A stretch of DNA of 60,881 nt from Eubacterium nodatum ATCC 33099 (GCA_000510425.1 AZKM01000012.1:1-60881); one strand, 5' to 3'. Counted from the stretch's first letter, positions 6,622-15,936 are shown. Numbers and translations are program-made. The notes: generated by a model from the letters alone, not told the origin.

Positions 6622-6666
6622 ACCGACAATGTTGATACATTGTATCAACATTGTCGGTTTCTTTTT
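6622..6666 (+). terminator. 17-bp perfect hairpin terminator at the element end
   Basis: 6622-6638 pairs perfectly with 6642-6658 (17 bp, 3-nt loop), followed by TTCTTTTT. This is an unusually long intrinsic terminator. It closes the integrase transcript and lies at the composition change to chromosomal DNA. Its symmetric core could also be a recombinase-binding site. Confidence 0.8.
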
Positions 6667-6707
6667 ATACTTTAAAATTATTTTAATTGCAGTATACAGT
6701 CCTGCCA

Positions 6708-7208
6708 TCAATTATAAAACCATCCTACCGGCAAAAAGTACAGATACGGAGCTGTAAAAATTGCAAGTCTCAGTGCAGTCTTATGGATAAGTTCTTCACT
6801 TAACTCACCGCTTTTTCTCAATATCCTCTTATCTAATTTATAAATACATATTCCCGAAACTATAATAGAAATCAAAATCACAACCACTACCCCTGCGTGT
6901 TTAAATGGATTAAAGACAAGGGCATAATTAAATTTTTCAAAGGCTTCAACATTGCCCGACCAAAAATATGTACCGAATAGAATTAACATACCGATGAAGT
7001 CCGAAACAAATCCTGCTATACAAATTTTACCCGAATTCTTCCAGGCTACTGCAAATCCGTTCTCTTCCTTTCTGATGGACAACCACATAACAAGCAAGTC
7101 CAACAGAAAATTAGCCGGTATCAAAAGCAGCCAAAGCGGTGATGGAAACCACAGTAAAAGCCAAATAGGCAAAATCATATTGTACACTCTAAACTCTTTT
7201 TGATTCAT
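6708..7208 (-). CDS. Hypothetical integral membrane protein
   Basis: The start is set at 7208 because GGAGGTGA lies 5 nt upstream; the frame extends 9 codons further without an SD. The 166-residue protein has about four hydrophobic segments (near residues 10-40, 60-85, 95-125 and 140-160) with short charged links. The second link has a Lys/Arg/Glu cluster. I do not recognise a family. It is the first chromosomal gene beside the element, and its 3' end lies about 45 nt from the element's terminator, so the element probably inserted downstream of it without disrupting it. Confidence 0.6.
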   Translation of the reverse strand: MNQKEFRVYNMILPIWLLLWFPSPLWLLLIPANFLLDLLVMWLSIRKEENGFAVAWKNSGKICIAGFVSDFIGMLILFGTYFWSGNVEAFEKFNYALVFNPFKHAGVVVVILISIIVSGICIYKLDKRILRKSGELSEELIHKTALRLAIFTAPYLYFLPVGWFYN

Positions 7209-7298
7209 AAAATCACCTCCATAATAAGGATTCAAGAAAATCTCAATGCTTATTCAGACAACTTCATAAAAATTCAATGTTCATCCGATTTAAACAGT

Positions 7299-7892
7299 TC
7301 ACGCTTGTTCAAGTTCGATATATCTTATCAAAAGTTCTGCCGTTGCTTCTATTCCCAATTTGCTGCTGTTCATGTATAAATCATAGTGCTTGGGATCATC
7401 CCATTTGCCCTTGGTAAACCTCTCCGTATACATTCTTCTGCCTCTATCTTTCTTTTTCATCATCTGAAAGGCCTCCTCATTATCAACATTATGCCTTCTC
7501 ATGATTCGGTTAATTTTAAAATTCTCATCTGCCCAAACAAAAGCTCTGACGCAAGGATTATGATCCTTAATCATTTTTGAGCCGCATCGTCCTACTATTA
7601 CAAAGGAATTTCCTTCATTGATTTTTTCCTCTATATATCTGAACTCCATTTCAGCTACATGATCTTGCGGAGCACTTGAAAACTCCCCGAAAGTTCTCGT
7701 CAAGAACAGGCTTCTGGGTGTTTCCTCAAATGCTTTCCAATCACTGTATTCATATCCATATTCTTCACAAACTTTTTTAAGAAGATCCGCATCATAAACG
7801 GGAATTCCAAGCTTTCTCCCTACTATTTTCCCTATATCATGACCTCCGCTGCCAAATTCTCTGCTTATGCTCACTAAAACTCTTTTTTTCAT
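7299..7892 (-). CDS. Cytidylate-kinase-like family protein
   Basis: This 197-residue P-loop protein of the AAA_26/cytidylate-kinase-like family (PF13189) begins with VSISREFGSGGHDIG, the family's characteristic variant nucleotide-binding loop. Next come GIPVYDADLL and a VIVGRCGS strand-loop. A basic lid-like segment (RRHNVDNEEAFQMMKKKDRGRR) precedes YDLYMNSSKLG near the C-terminus. The family phosphorylates an unknown small substrate; CMP is not established. The SD is AGGGGTG. It is probably a single-gene unit between the membrane protein and the permease. Confidence 0.8.
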   Translation of the reverse strand: MKKRVLVSISREFGSGGHDIGKIVGRKLGIPVYDADLLKKVCEEYGYEYSDWKAFEETPRSLFLTRTFGEFSSAPQDHVAEMEFRYIEEKINEGNSFVIVGRCGSKMIKDHNPCVRAFVWADENFKINRIMRRHNVDNEEAFQMMKKKDRGRRMYTERFTKGKWDDPKHYDLYMNSSKLGIEATAELLIRYIELEQA

Positions 7893-7981
7893 CTAATTGC
7901 ACCCCTTTCAAAAATACTTTCAAAAGATAATACCTTATTAAAAAGTTTTCACTACATGGATGTAACTGATTTTATTCAAAT

Positions 7982-9340
7982 TCACATTGCAAAATATCTT
8001 ATATAAATTACAACGGCTGCAGAGGCCAGTACTAAAACCGTTGCAGGCACTGCGTCCCTGCAGTAACGACCCCAGCCAATATACTTACCGTGTTTTCCCG
8101 CCACAGAAATTCCTACAACATTTGCAGATGCTCCTATTGGAGTTGCACTTCCTCCTATATCAGTTCCTATAGATAATGACCATGCAAGAACATCTAACGG
8201 AATACCTCTTGCAATGCTTATATGCTTTATTATAGGTATCATCACCGCAGCAAAGGGAATATTGTCGATGATAGCACTTGCACCGGCAGAAACCAGCATA
8301 ATTAAAGCAACACATAAGTAATCACTTCCTGCACCGAGCTTTGCAACCGATTCTGCTATGACCTCGAGCATATGAGTGCTTTCAAGTCCACCTACAACTA
8401 CAAAAAGCCCTATAAAAAACAGCAGTGTCTCACCATCCACATCTTTAAGAAGCTGATTTCTTTCTTTTGACAATAACAGTGACAAAAAACCAATTAACAC
8501 CCCTATAGACGCCACCGTAAGCCCCGTCTGCTCATGGCTTACAAGGAGTAAAATTGCAAGACCGAATATAAAACTACTTATAAAAAAAGCTTTCTTGTCC
8601 TTTATTGCATCTTTAGGATTTATGGATTTCTTAATTTCTTCCACATCAACCCCCTCTGTATTCAGCTTCTTTCTGCACCTCCAGTATAGAAATACCACTG
8701 CAACAAACATCCCTACAAGAGCAATTACTCCCGTATTCTTTAGAAAGTCAAAGAAAGAGTAGTTCAGAGCCGTTCCGACAATTATGTTAGGTGGATCTCC
8801 GCACATGGTGGCAGAACCGCCTAAATTCGCACAAAATATCTCTGTAATCAGCATTGGAATCGGATTGAACTTTAGAAGTTTTGCAAGCTCCAGGGTAGCT
8901 GTAGCCAAAAAGAGTATTACCGTTATACTGTCTATAAACATGGCAAGTGCTGCTGACATTATCATAAATAAAATGAGAATTTTCTTTGGATCGAAGTTTG
9001 CCCACTTTGCGATATTTTGGCATAGCCACCTGAAAAATCCGGATTTACCAAGTCCTTCAACCATTATCATCATCCCTGCGATAAATATTATTGTAGCCCA
9101 ATTTATTCCCATTTCTCCACCTGATGGACCTGCTTTGCTAAACCAAAAGCCGGGAAGAAATAAATCTTTTATTGCAAGAACCTCCATAACTGCTTTACCG
9201 CTTCCCATGATTATTCCCTGAACAAGGACGAGCATTATTCCTCCTGTTACAAGGGTAATCTTGTGCCTTTCAAATCTCCCGTTTACCATGAATCCGAACA
9301 TAGATATGAACAAAATTGCTGCCACTATTTTTGCTGCCAT
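7982..9340 (-). CDS. NhaD/ArsB-type ion transporter
   Basis: The start is set at 9340 (SD GGAGG); an upstream in-frame ATG at 9412 would add 24 residues and has no SD. The 452-residue protein has about 11-12 membrane segments and the two internal repeats of the ion transporter superfamily. Each repeat has a re-entrant motif: NLGGSATMCGDPPNIIVG in the first half and GTDIGGSATPIGASANVV in the second. Close relatives are annotated as ArsB/NhaD or SLC13-like Na+/H+ or anion transporters; the substrate cannot be read from sequence. No arsR or arsC is nearby, so arsenite export is unlikely. Confidence 0.75.
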   Translation of the reverse strand: MAAKIVAAILFISMFGFMVNGRFERHKITLVTGGIMLVLVQGIIMGSGKAVMEVLAIKDLFLPGFWFSKAGPSGGEMGINWATIIFIAGMMIMVEGLGKSGFFRWLCQNIAKWANFDPKKILILFMIMSAALAMFIDSITVILFLATATLELAKLLKFNPIPMLITEIFCANLGGSATMCGDPPNIIVGTALNYSFFDFLKNTGVIALVGMFVAVVFLYWRCRKKLNTEGVDVEEIKKSINPKDAIKDKKAFFISSFIFGLAILLLVSHEQTGLTVASIGVLIGFLSLLLSKERNQLLKDVDGETLLFFIGLFVVVGGLESTHMLEVIAESVAKLGAGSDYLCVALIMLVSAGASAIIDNIPFAAVMIPIIKHISIARGIPLDVLAWSLSIGTDIGGSATPIGASANVVGISVAGKHGKYIGWGRYCRDAVPATVLVLASAAVVIYIRYFAM

Positions 9341-9481
9341 AATTCCTCCGTAAGCGATCTTGAATTGGTTATTATATACTATTACTATACTGAAAAAGAT
9401 CAATTTAGTCAAAATATTTTCTTATCTTGCACACGATTGAAAGCAACTCGACCTTACTAGGAAATTGCAGCTATCGACTTT

Positions 9482-11221
9482 TTACTTGCTTATCTTCCAT
9501 CCAACTGCCTCAGCCCTTGAAGCAATGAAATTTTTATAAATTCCCTCTTGTTCTACAAGTTCTGCATGTCTGCCTTGCTGTACTATTTTTCCTCGGTCAA
9601 CGACATATATTTTGTCTGCATTTCTCACCGTATTAAGTCTATGAGCAATCATAAGTACGGTTTTTTCTCTTGTCAACTCATCTATAGCTTCCATGAGTTC
9701 CTTCTCATTTTCCGGATCCACATTTGCCGTAGCCTCATCAAGAATAATAACAGGAGAATCTTTCATCATTGCCCTTGCTATTGAAATTCTCTGCTTTTGT
9801 CCTCCTGAAAGGCTGGCTCCTCCTTCTCCTAATATGGTATCATAGCCCTCCGGCAGTTCTTCTATAAATTCATGACAACAAGCCTTCTTTGCAGCTTCAA
9901 TCACCTTTTCCATAGATGCATCAGGTTGACCGAATCTTATATTGTTAGCTACAGTATCATGGAATAAATATACATTTTGAAATACAAAACTGAAATTCCT
10001 CATCAGAGAATCTATGCTGTAGTTCTTAACATTTCGTCCATCAAATTTTATTCTTCCTTTTTCTACATCCCAAAATCTTGCAATTAAATGGCATATGGTG
10101 GTTTTTCCACTTCCTGAAGGTCCTACAAATGCTGCTGAAGTTCTCTCCTTAATTGATAGATTCACATTATCCACTACTTTCCTTCTATCGTATGCAAAGT
10201 CTACATTCTCCATTTCTATATTATGTGTTTCGGGAACCACTTCTTCCCCTTCAATATCCATCTGCTGTATTGCCAGCACCTCATTAGCCTTATTTACACA
10301 TATATCAACAGTTCTTAAAAGTGCGGAGAAATTTCCTGCCGTCTCCAGAGCACCATATATCATAAATGACGCCAAAAGCATTACTATGCATGTAGCCAAA
10401 TCCATTTGGTCATTGAAATAAAGTTTCAGTGATAATACGCACATGGCTATACCTGTCATCTTTATAATCCATGTCTGCAATCCCATCAGAGGAACGAATT
10501 TCATTTCCATGTCCACTGTGGCATTTTTACAATCTTCTATAGATTTTTCCAGCTTTTTATTGTTTTCTCCTATGAGATTATATGATTTTGCTTCGCTTAT
10601 ACCCTGAATAAATTCCAGAATCTCTCCAATCATTGCAGTATCAGCTTTATTCTTCGTCTCAGATATGTCAACAGATTTGCTCTGCATATATGCATTTATT
10701 ATAAAAAATACTATGATTCCGGCAATTGCTGTTAATCCTATTCTCCAGTCAAATGTCAAAAGCATTACGGTAATTAAAAGAGATTCCAAAAGACCGTTTA
10801 AGGTCATCATTACAACTCTTGTCGCCACATCTGCAAGTGCCTCCATAGTATTAGTGGTTATACTGGTTATCGTTCCTAAAGAATTTTCATTAAAATATCC
10901 CATCGGAATGTAACGCAAATGTTCCGCAATCTCCATTCTTTTACCGGCACAGGTCGTATATCCTGCTTCAGTCTGAAGGGTTTTTCCCGTTCTTGCCGAT
11001 ATAATCTGCAGCAAAAGTCCTGATATGAGAATTGCCATTGCAAAAGCCACGGTATCTCCCGTAAGCCTATTGTTCACTACTCCTCTTATAACAAGATATA
11101 TAGCAGGAATTCTAAGTGCCTGTCCAAAAGCTTCCACAATCCCCAGCAAAATGGAAATTATATATCTTTTTTTATTCTTTTCTCCTGAAAAGTTAATAAA
11201 TCTTATCAGTACTCTAAACAT
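9482..11221 (-). CDS. ABC exporter half-transporter, second subunit
   Basis: This 579-residue protein fuses a six-helix type-1 exporter domain (about 1-320) to an ATPase: Walker A GPSGSGKTT (367-375), Q-loop Q415, signature LSGGQ (471-475), Walker B VIILDEA (491-497) and an H-loop in IAHRL. The catalytic Glu follows the Walker B Asp, so it is competent. It overlaps the preceding ABC gene by 8 nt (ATGA-type coupling with its own SD GGAGGTGA). The pair should form a heterodimeric exporter. Relatives include multidrug and siderophore-type (YbtPQ-like) pairs; the cargo is unknown. Confidence 0.88.
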   Translation of the reverse strand: MFRVLIRFINFSGEKNKKRYIISILLGIVEAFGQALRIPAIYLVIRGVVNNRLTGDTVAFAMAILISGLLLQIISARTGKTLQTEAGYTTCAGKRMEIAEHLRYIPMGYFNENSLGTITSITTNTMEALADVATRVVMMTLNGLLESLLITVMLLTFDWRIGLTAIAGIIVFFIINAYMQSKSVDISETKNKADTAMIGEILEFIQGISEAKSYNLIGENNKKLEKSIEDCKNATVDMEMKFVPLMGLQTWIIKMTGIAMCVLSLKLYFNDQMDLATCIVMLLASFMIYGALETAGNFSALLRTVDICVNKANEVLAIQQMDIEGEEVVPETHNIEMENVDFAYDRRKVVDNVNLSIKERTSAAFVGPSGSGKTTICHLIARFWDVEKGRIKFDGRNVKNYSIDSLMRNFSFVFQNVYLFHDTVANNIRFGQPDASMEKVIEAAKKACCHEFIEELPEGYDTILGEGGASLSGGQKQRISIARAMMKDSPVIILDEATANVDPENEKELMEAIDELTREKTVLMIAHRLNTVRNADKIYVVDRGKIVQQGRHAELVEQEGIYKNFIASRAEAVGWKISK

Positions 11222-12989
11222 TCATCTCACCTCCGTTTACAGTATCTCTTGCGGAAATATGAGCATTCCACATCTTCGTATACAATCCCCCCTCTGCCAG
11301 AAGCTTCTGATGGGTTCCCTGAGAGTTGATTTTACCGTCATCTATAACCACAATTTTATCTGCATCAACGATGGTAGAAAGTCTGTGAGCAATTACAATC
11401 AGAGTCTTATTTTGAATCATCTTTCCTATTGACTTTTGTATTAGTGCTTCACTCTCAGGATCAGTGTATGCAGTTGCTTCATCAAGAATAACAACAGGTG
11501 CATCCTTGAGCATTGCTCTCACAATTGAAATTCTCTGCCTTTCACCACCTGACAGATGTCCCCCGGAATCTCCTGTAACTGTATTATAACCATTTTCCAG
11601 GCTCTCTATAAATTCATGGCAACCGCAACTTTTTGCGGCTTCTATCACTTCACTATCTGTTGCACTTTTTCTGCCCATTCTGATATTTTCCATAACTGTA
11701 GTATTAAAAAGGTAGTTATCCTGAGATACATATGCAATCCTTTTTACATAATCCTCATAACTTATATTCCTTATATCCACACCACCAATTGTTATAGTTC
11801 CGTCATCCACATCCCATAAAGCAGAAATGAGTCGTGCTACGGTAGATTTTCCCGAGCCTGACGGACCTACAAGGGCAGTTACCGTTCCTTCTTTCATTTC
11901 CAAATCAATTCCATGAAGGACTTCCTTTTCATCCTCATAACCAAAGCTTACATCTTTCAGTGAAATATCGTTGTTTTCAGATTGTTTTAATGTGGTCTCG
12001 GGACGCTTCATTTCTTTCATTCCCAATATATCTGCTACCTCTCCGAAAATAACATTTATTTTACTTATATCGTCAAAATATGACATTACCGTTATGAGCG
12101 GAAGAAGCATTCCTATTGAAAGTATTATTATGGTTATAAAATCAGCAGCACTGATTCCTCCTGACATAAACATAAAAGATCCTATAGGAAGTATGCTTAA
12201 GATGGTTGCAGGTGTAATACTCAATCCTGCCGTAAATGGAGCTATGGTTGCCCTCATCCAATCTATATAACAATACGCACCATCATGAGTTGCTTTTTCA
12301 AATTTTGCATATGAACTGTCGGTTTTTCCAAAAACCTTAATTACCTCAATTCCATTTATATATTCAACTGCCGTATCATTTAATATTTTCGTCTTTTTGA
12401 TACAGTCTTCCCATCTCCATTCGGTATCTTTCATCATAAACATCATGCATATCATTCCTGCCGGAAGCGTTATCAACATTGCTAGTGCCAATTTCCAGCT
12501 AAATGTACATATATACGCAAATACCATAACAGGTGCAAGCAAGTTTGCAGTAAATTCCGGCAAAATATGGGCAAGGGTAGTCTCCATGCTGTCAACTCTC
12601 TCAACCATGATGCTTTTCAGTGCTCCAGAAGGCATTGATTTTACATCTCCCAGAGGAATCCTTGTTAGTTTGCGACACATTGCAAGTCTTATATTAGCAA
12701 GTACGTTAAAAGTGGCTTTATGAGACATCCCTGTTGATACAGAGTGAAAAATCACCCTAAGAGTCCAAAACACTCCGATCAACAGAAAATATGTTGCGTA
12801 AGCATCAAAATGCTTTTCTTCCGATAACAGTTTAACTATAATTTGACTGATGAAATAATATGGCATCATAGCACATATGACCCCCAATACAGCAAATATA
12901 ACACTTGCAATATATGATTTTCGCTTAGTCTTTGAGTACTCCATAATCCAACCTATTATGGACTTTTGTTTGATTTTTTTCCCATTCAT
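11214..12989 (-). CDS. ABC exporter half-transporter, first subunit
   Basis: The protein has 591 residues, with an N-terminal six-helix membrane domain (about 20-310) and a C-terminal ATPase: Walker A GPSGSGKST (375-383), signature LSGGE (479-483), Walker B VVILDEA (499-505) and IAHRL. Strong SD (AGGAGG). It is transcribed ahead of, and overlaps, the 9482-11221 partner. A TetR-type regulator lies upstream in the same direction, separated by a terminator hairpin, so the ABC pair probably has its own promoter in 13000-13130 under TetR control. Both subunits keep Walker B glutamates, so neither site looks degenerate. Confidence 0.88.
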   Translation of the reverse strand: MNGKKIKQKSIIGWIMEYSKTKRKSYIASVIFAVLGVICAMMPYYFISQIIVKLLSEEKHFDAYATYFLLIGVFWTLRVIFHSVSTGMSHKATFNVLANIRLAMCRKLTRIPLGDVKSMPSGALKSIMVERVDSMETTLAHILPEFTANLLAPVMVFAYICTFSWKLALAMLITLPAGMICMMFMMKDTEWRWEDCIKKTKILNDTAVEYINGIEVIKVFGKTDSSYAKFEKATHDGAYCYIDWMRATIAPFTAGLSITPATILSILPIGSFMFMSGGISAADFITIIILSIGMLLPLITVMSYFDDISKINVIFGEVADILGMKEMKRPETTLKQSENNDISLKDVSFGYEDEKEVLHGIDLEMKEGTVTALVGPSGSGKSTVARLISALWDVDDGTITIGGVDIRNISYEDYVKRIAYVSQDNYLFNTTVMENIRMGRKSATDSEVIEAAKSCGCHEFIESLENGYNTVTGDSGGHLSGGERQRISIVRAMLKDAPVVILDEATAYTDPESEALIQKSIGKMIQNKTLIVIAHRLSTIVDADKIVVIDDGKINSQGTHQKLLAEGGLYTKMWNAHISARDTVNGGEMNV

Positions 12990-13141
12990 TTTCTATTAAC
13001 CTCCTATCATAATTCAACATAATATTTTTATAACCTTGAAATGCTCCCACTGCGATATCTGTTCGGCATAACTGAACACCCTAACATCTTTTCATTTCTA
13101 TCCACGTTATTAGTCGCCTCTAACCCCATTGTAAAAATATA

Positions 13142-13159
13142 GAAGCAGTATTCTGCTTC
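13142..13159 (-). terminator. Terminator after the TetR gene
   Basis: A perfect 7-bp stem GAAGCAG/CTGCTTC with a 4-nt loop is followed on the - strand by TATATTTTT. It lies about 25 nt past the tetR stop and ahead of the ABC genes. Confidence 0.6.
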
Positions 13160-13183
13160 CGCTGACAGTTCATCAGACTTTAC

Positions 13184-13807
13184 CTAAAAAGCATCATCTG
13201 TTATTTCTCTCCAACCTGCTGTATAAAACCTGCGCAACAAGTCCATCTGTCTTTTTGCTTCCCCAAAACTCATGTCATGAAGTATAAGCTCGGCAAAGGC
13301 ATTGAACATCCCCGTACTAACCGTATGAAAAAATCGCTTATCACTTTTAGAAATTTCGTATTCCGCTTTTCCTATCAATACCATAAATCTCTCAGTCGAT
13401 ACTTCCTCTATGTCAATCAATTTATCTATGAGATTGCAATAAGGCGTGCCTTCAGATTTAGTTAGTAAAATACGAAATTCCCTTATATTTTGATAGGCAT
13501 AACTTAACATATAATCTAAAGAGTCTGCCGAAATCTCTTCCATCAGCTGTATTTGTTTCTCTGCAGGCAATTTCTCAAATGTGTCTACTGTATTTTGAAA
13601 ATACTCTGTTATATTCTTATAATGTACTCCGATGAGTTCACCGAACAAATTGAGTTTACTATCATAATATCCGTAAAAAGCTCCTGTTGTCACACCTGCT
13701 GCCTTTACGATTTTTCTCAAAGAAGCACCTTGATATCCCTTTACACCAAATTCATCAAGAGCTGCACTTATTATTCTACTTTGGGTTCCACTATTTTCAG
13801 TTATCAC
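13184..13807 (-). CDS. TetR/AcrR-family repressor
   Basis: This 207-residue regulator starts with GTG (SD GGAGG, 5 nt spacing). The N-terminal HTH is typical: RIISAALDEFGVKGYQGASL, then KIVKAAGVTTGAFYGYYDSK. The C-terminal ligand-binding domain is all-helical and not assignable to a ligand. The gene precedes a heterodimeric ABC exporter in the same orientation, the usual arrangement for drug- or peptide-responsive efflux control. A 26-bp imperfect palindrome lies in its 5' leader (13914-13939), suggesting autoregulation. Confidence 0.85.
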   Translation of the reverse strand: MITENSGTQSRIISAALDEFGVKGYQGASLRKIVKAAGVTTGAFYGYYDSKLNLFGELIGVHYKNITEYFQNTVDTFEKLPAEKQIQLMEEISADSLDYMLSYAYQNIREFRILLTKSEGTPYCNLIDKLIDIEEVSTERFMVLIGKAEYEISKSDKRFFHTVSTGMFNAFAELILHDMSFGEAKRQMDLLRRFYTAGWREITDDAF

Positions 13808-13913
13808 TTAAACCTCCTAACACTTCGATTTAGGGATTTGTCTGAAATCTGTTATATATGAAAAATCTGTAATTTCTAATAGCATATCGATAAAGTATTT
13901 TATAACATTCCAC

Positions 13914-13979
13914 ATAACAATATGATATAATACTGTTATATTATCATTACTATATATCATTGTCATATATCATTGTCAA
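13914..13979 (-). promoter_or_regulatory. tetR promoter with tandem repeats and palindromic operator candidate
   Basis: On the - strand, TTGACA (13974-13979), a 17-nt spacer and TATATA (13951-13956) form a good promoter. The -35 and spacer lie within two perfect tandem copies of a 13-bp unit (13952-13964, 13965-13977). Just downstream is an imperfect 26-bp palindrome: ATAACAATAT (13914-13923), 6 nt, ATACTGTTAT (13930-13939), 9 of 10 positions symmetric. This size and place suit a TetR operator. Binding is inferred. Confidence 0.5.
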
Positions 13980-14001
13980 GTCCCGTTCCCGCAAATTATA
14001 A

Positions 14002-14042
14002 TGACTGCTCAATAAATACCTTTCGTACTTATTGAGCAGTCA
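14002..14042 (-). terminator. 14-bp hairpin after threonine synthase
   Basis: 14002-14015 pairs perfectly with 14029-14042. It lies about 30 nt past the thrC stop; the T-run on the - strand is weak (TCATTATAATTT). It separates thrC from the tetR promoter. Confidence 0.55.
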
Positions 14043-14070
14043 CTATTTAAATCACCTATTTATCAGTTTT

Positions 14071-15549
14071 TCACTGCAACGCCTCACTTACAGTTTTCTT
14101 CATTTCTGAAATTTCTATTACCCTTCTATGGCAAATTTCTTTCTTCTCCAAATTCTGCAGACCCTTTGGAATCGGAACTTCTGTCTTTTCACTTACTTTT
14201 TTAATATACTCAAAACCGCTTCCTTCTCTACCTATCCCAATTGCCTTTGCAACGCTTTCTGCAAACTTATATGCACTTGCAGTTGAAGCAATCAGAGTAA
14301 TATTTTTATCCCTTGTTTGCTTCATATATTCATCATATACCTTATATGCAACTGCAGTATGCGTATCCATTAAATATTTATTATCTTTGTACATTTTGCC
14401 AATGGTTTCAACCGTTGTTTCCGTATCCGCATAGCCACCATAAAAATTTTCTATGCGCATTTTTGCATCTTCACTGATGCTGTACTTTCCCTTGGTTTCC
14501 AAAGACTCCATAAGATCCTTGACAGCTTCGGTATCTCCTCCATAAATTTCATACAGAAATCTCTCCAGGTTACTTGAAATCAATATATCCATCGAAGGTG
14601 AATTCGTCAGATAGAAATCCCTGTTTATATCATACACTCCTTCATTAAAGAAGTCTGTCAGCACTTTATTCTCATTTGATGCACAGATAAATTTACCAAT
14701 AGGGATTCCCATCGTCTTGGCATAAAAAGCCGCCAGGATATTTCCAAAGTTTCCCGTAGGGACCACTACATTTATTTCTTCCCCTAATTTGATTTCCTCT
14801 TTTTCCAAAAGCTTAATATATCCATATACATAATACGCAACCTGTGGAACCAATCTGCCGATGTTGATTGAATTTGCTGATGAGAGCTTAATTCCCCCTG
14901 CTTCAAGTTCTTTAGCAAAATCCGGATCATTAAAGATTTTTTTGACCCCATTTTGTGCATCATCAAAATTCCCTTTAATAGCGAACACATGAGTGTTTTT
15001 TCCTTCTTGAGTTATCATCTGACGCTCCTGAACCCGGCTGACACCCTGCTGTGGATAAAAAACTATGATTTCTGTACCCTCCACATCGGCAAAACCCTCC
15101 AGGGCTGCCTTTCCGGTATCTCCTGATGTTGCAGTAAGAATACAAATTTTCTTTTCTTCATTCTCTTTTTTTACAGATGTCGTAAGTAGATAAGGCAGTA
15201 TTGAGAGTGCCATATCCTTAAATGCGGCAGTTTTACCGTGAAATAATTCTAAAAAAAATACTCCTGATGCTTTTTTAATCGGCACCACATTACTTGCCTC
15301 GAACTTATCATCGTAAGCACCGTCAACACAATATGTCAACTCTTCTTCTGTAAAATCATCAAAAAAAGCTCCTATAACAGGTTTTGCAATTTCTTTATAG
15401 GTTTTGCCCACCATATCTTTTAAATCAAAAGGCAATTCAGGAATTTTTTTTGGGACATAAAGCCCTTTATCCGGAGCAATTCCCTGAATGATAGCCTGTG
15501 CTCCCGTTAGTTCTTCTTCATATCCTCGTGTACTTACATATTTCATCAT
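14071..15549 (-). CDS. thrC: Threonine synthase
   Basis: This PLP enzyme converts O-phosphohomoserine to threonine in the cytoplasm. The protein has 492 residues, the length of the longer bacterial/fungal-type family. It opens with KYVSTRGYEEELTGAQAII and DKGLYVP, typical of the family. The PLP lysine is K111 in FHGKTAAFKDMALS; the phosphate-binding loop TATSGDTGKAALEG follows, then PTGNFGNILAAFYA. The start has tandem ATGs with a GGAG upstream. It appears monocistronic; no thrB or hom is beside it. No T-box or other riboswitch is visible in the short upstream region. Confidence 0.95.
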   Translation of the reverse strand: MMKYVSTRGYEEELTGAQAIIQGIAPDKGLYVPKKIPELPFDLKDMVGKTYKEIAKPVIGAFFDDFTEEELTYCVDGAYDDKFEASNVVPIKKASGVFFLELFHGKTAAFKDMALSILPYLLTTSVKKENEEKKICILTATSGDTGKAALEGFADVEGTEIIVFYPQQGVSRVQERQMITQEGKNTHVFAIKGNFDDAQNGVKKIFNDPDFAKELEAGGIKLSSANSINIGRLVPQVAYYVYGYIKLLEKEEIKLGEEINVVVPTGNFGNILAAFYAKTMGIPIGKFICASNENKVLTDFFNEGVYDINRDFYLTNSPSMDILISSNLERFLYEIYGGDTEAVKDLMESLETKGKYSISEDAKMRIENFYGGYADTETTVETIGKMYKDNKYLMDTHTAVAYKVYDEYMKQTRDKNITLIASTASAYKFAESVAKAIGIGREGSGFEYIKKVSEKTEVPIPKGLQNLEKKEICHRRVIEISEMKKTVSEALQ

Positions 15550-15643
15550 AAGAAAATGCTCCTATCCATAAATTTTTACTAGACATTATTTAAACATCAG
15601 TATATAATATAAGTCGTAAGTTTTCAATACACAATTTAGGTAT

Positions 15644-15718
15644 GTCGCCTTGGTCAAGTGGTCAAGACGTAGCCCTCTCACGGCTGAATCAGGGGTTCGA
15701 CTCCCCTAGGCGATACCA
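15644..15718 (+). tRNA. tRNA-Glu (anticodon CTC)
   Basis: A cloverleaf can be drawn for this 75-nt gene, CCA included. The acceptor is GTCGCCT/AGGCGAT (one G-T pair). The D-arm is GTCAAGTGGTCAAGAC. The anticodon stem TAGCC/GGCTG encloses loop CTCTCAC, with anticodon CTC reading GAG. The T-arm AGGGG/CCCCT encloses TTCGACT. The overall sequence matches bacterial tRNA-Glu. It lies alone on the + strand between two - strand genes. Confidence 0.93.
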
Positions 15719-15724
15719 ACTCCT

Positions 15725-15770
15725 ACACCCTGCAAAATCGTTAAAAACAACATTTTGACGGGGTGTTTTT
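15725..15770 (+). terminator. Terminator of tRNA-Glu
   Basis: ACACCC pairs with GGGTGT and CAAAAT with ATTTTG around a loop, followed by TTTTT. It lies 7 nt after the tRNA. Confidence 0.65.
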
Positions 15771-15909
15771 CATTTCGTATTTTTTATCGTATAAAATAAT
15801 TCTTTCACCTCGTTTTTTTTATTCACTTCATTAAACATCATATGCTTTGCACTATACTTACTGTTTCTCTTATGCATTCTACAGATATTTATAATATATT
15901 TTTCACAAG

Positions 15910-15936
15910 AAAATAACCCCGATTTCTCGGGGTTAT
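15910..15936 (-). terminator. Terminator of the NhaC-type gene
   Basis: A palindrome of AATAACCCCGA and TCGGGGTTAT type with a short loop is followed on the - strand by TTTTC. It lies about 25 nt past the stop of the antiporter gene at 15962. Confidence 0.7.

Larger units (their letters stand above)
1..6660 (+). mobile_element. Right end of an integrated, partly decayed mobile element
   Basis: This stretch is visibly richer in G+C than the rest of the window, runs entirely on the + strand, and consists of small accessory genes: sigma-like and HTH proteins, a MazF toxin, an excisionase-like gene and two tandem tyrosine recombinases. After the recombinases come a 31-codon ORF and a very long terminator hairpin, and then AT-rich chromosomal genes on the opposite strand. 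No relaxase, replication or conjugation gene is visible, so the left part must lie outside the window or be lost. The exact right junction is inferred from the change in composition near 6660; no attachment-site repeat could be identified from one end alone. The presence of the element is well supported; whether it is an IME, ICE or prophage remnant is not decided. Confidence 0.75.

Noticed and set aside
7982..9340. Arsenite efflux pump ArsB
   Set aside because: The fold is shared, but no arsR, arsA or arsC gene is near, and the NhaD/SLC13-like reading is as good.
13952..13977. CRISPR-like repeats
   Set aside because: Only two 13-bp units in direct tandem with no spacers, inside a promoter. 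No CRISPR array or cas gene is seen anywhere in the window.
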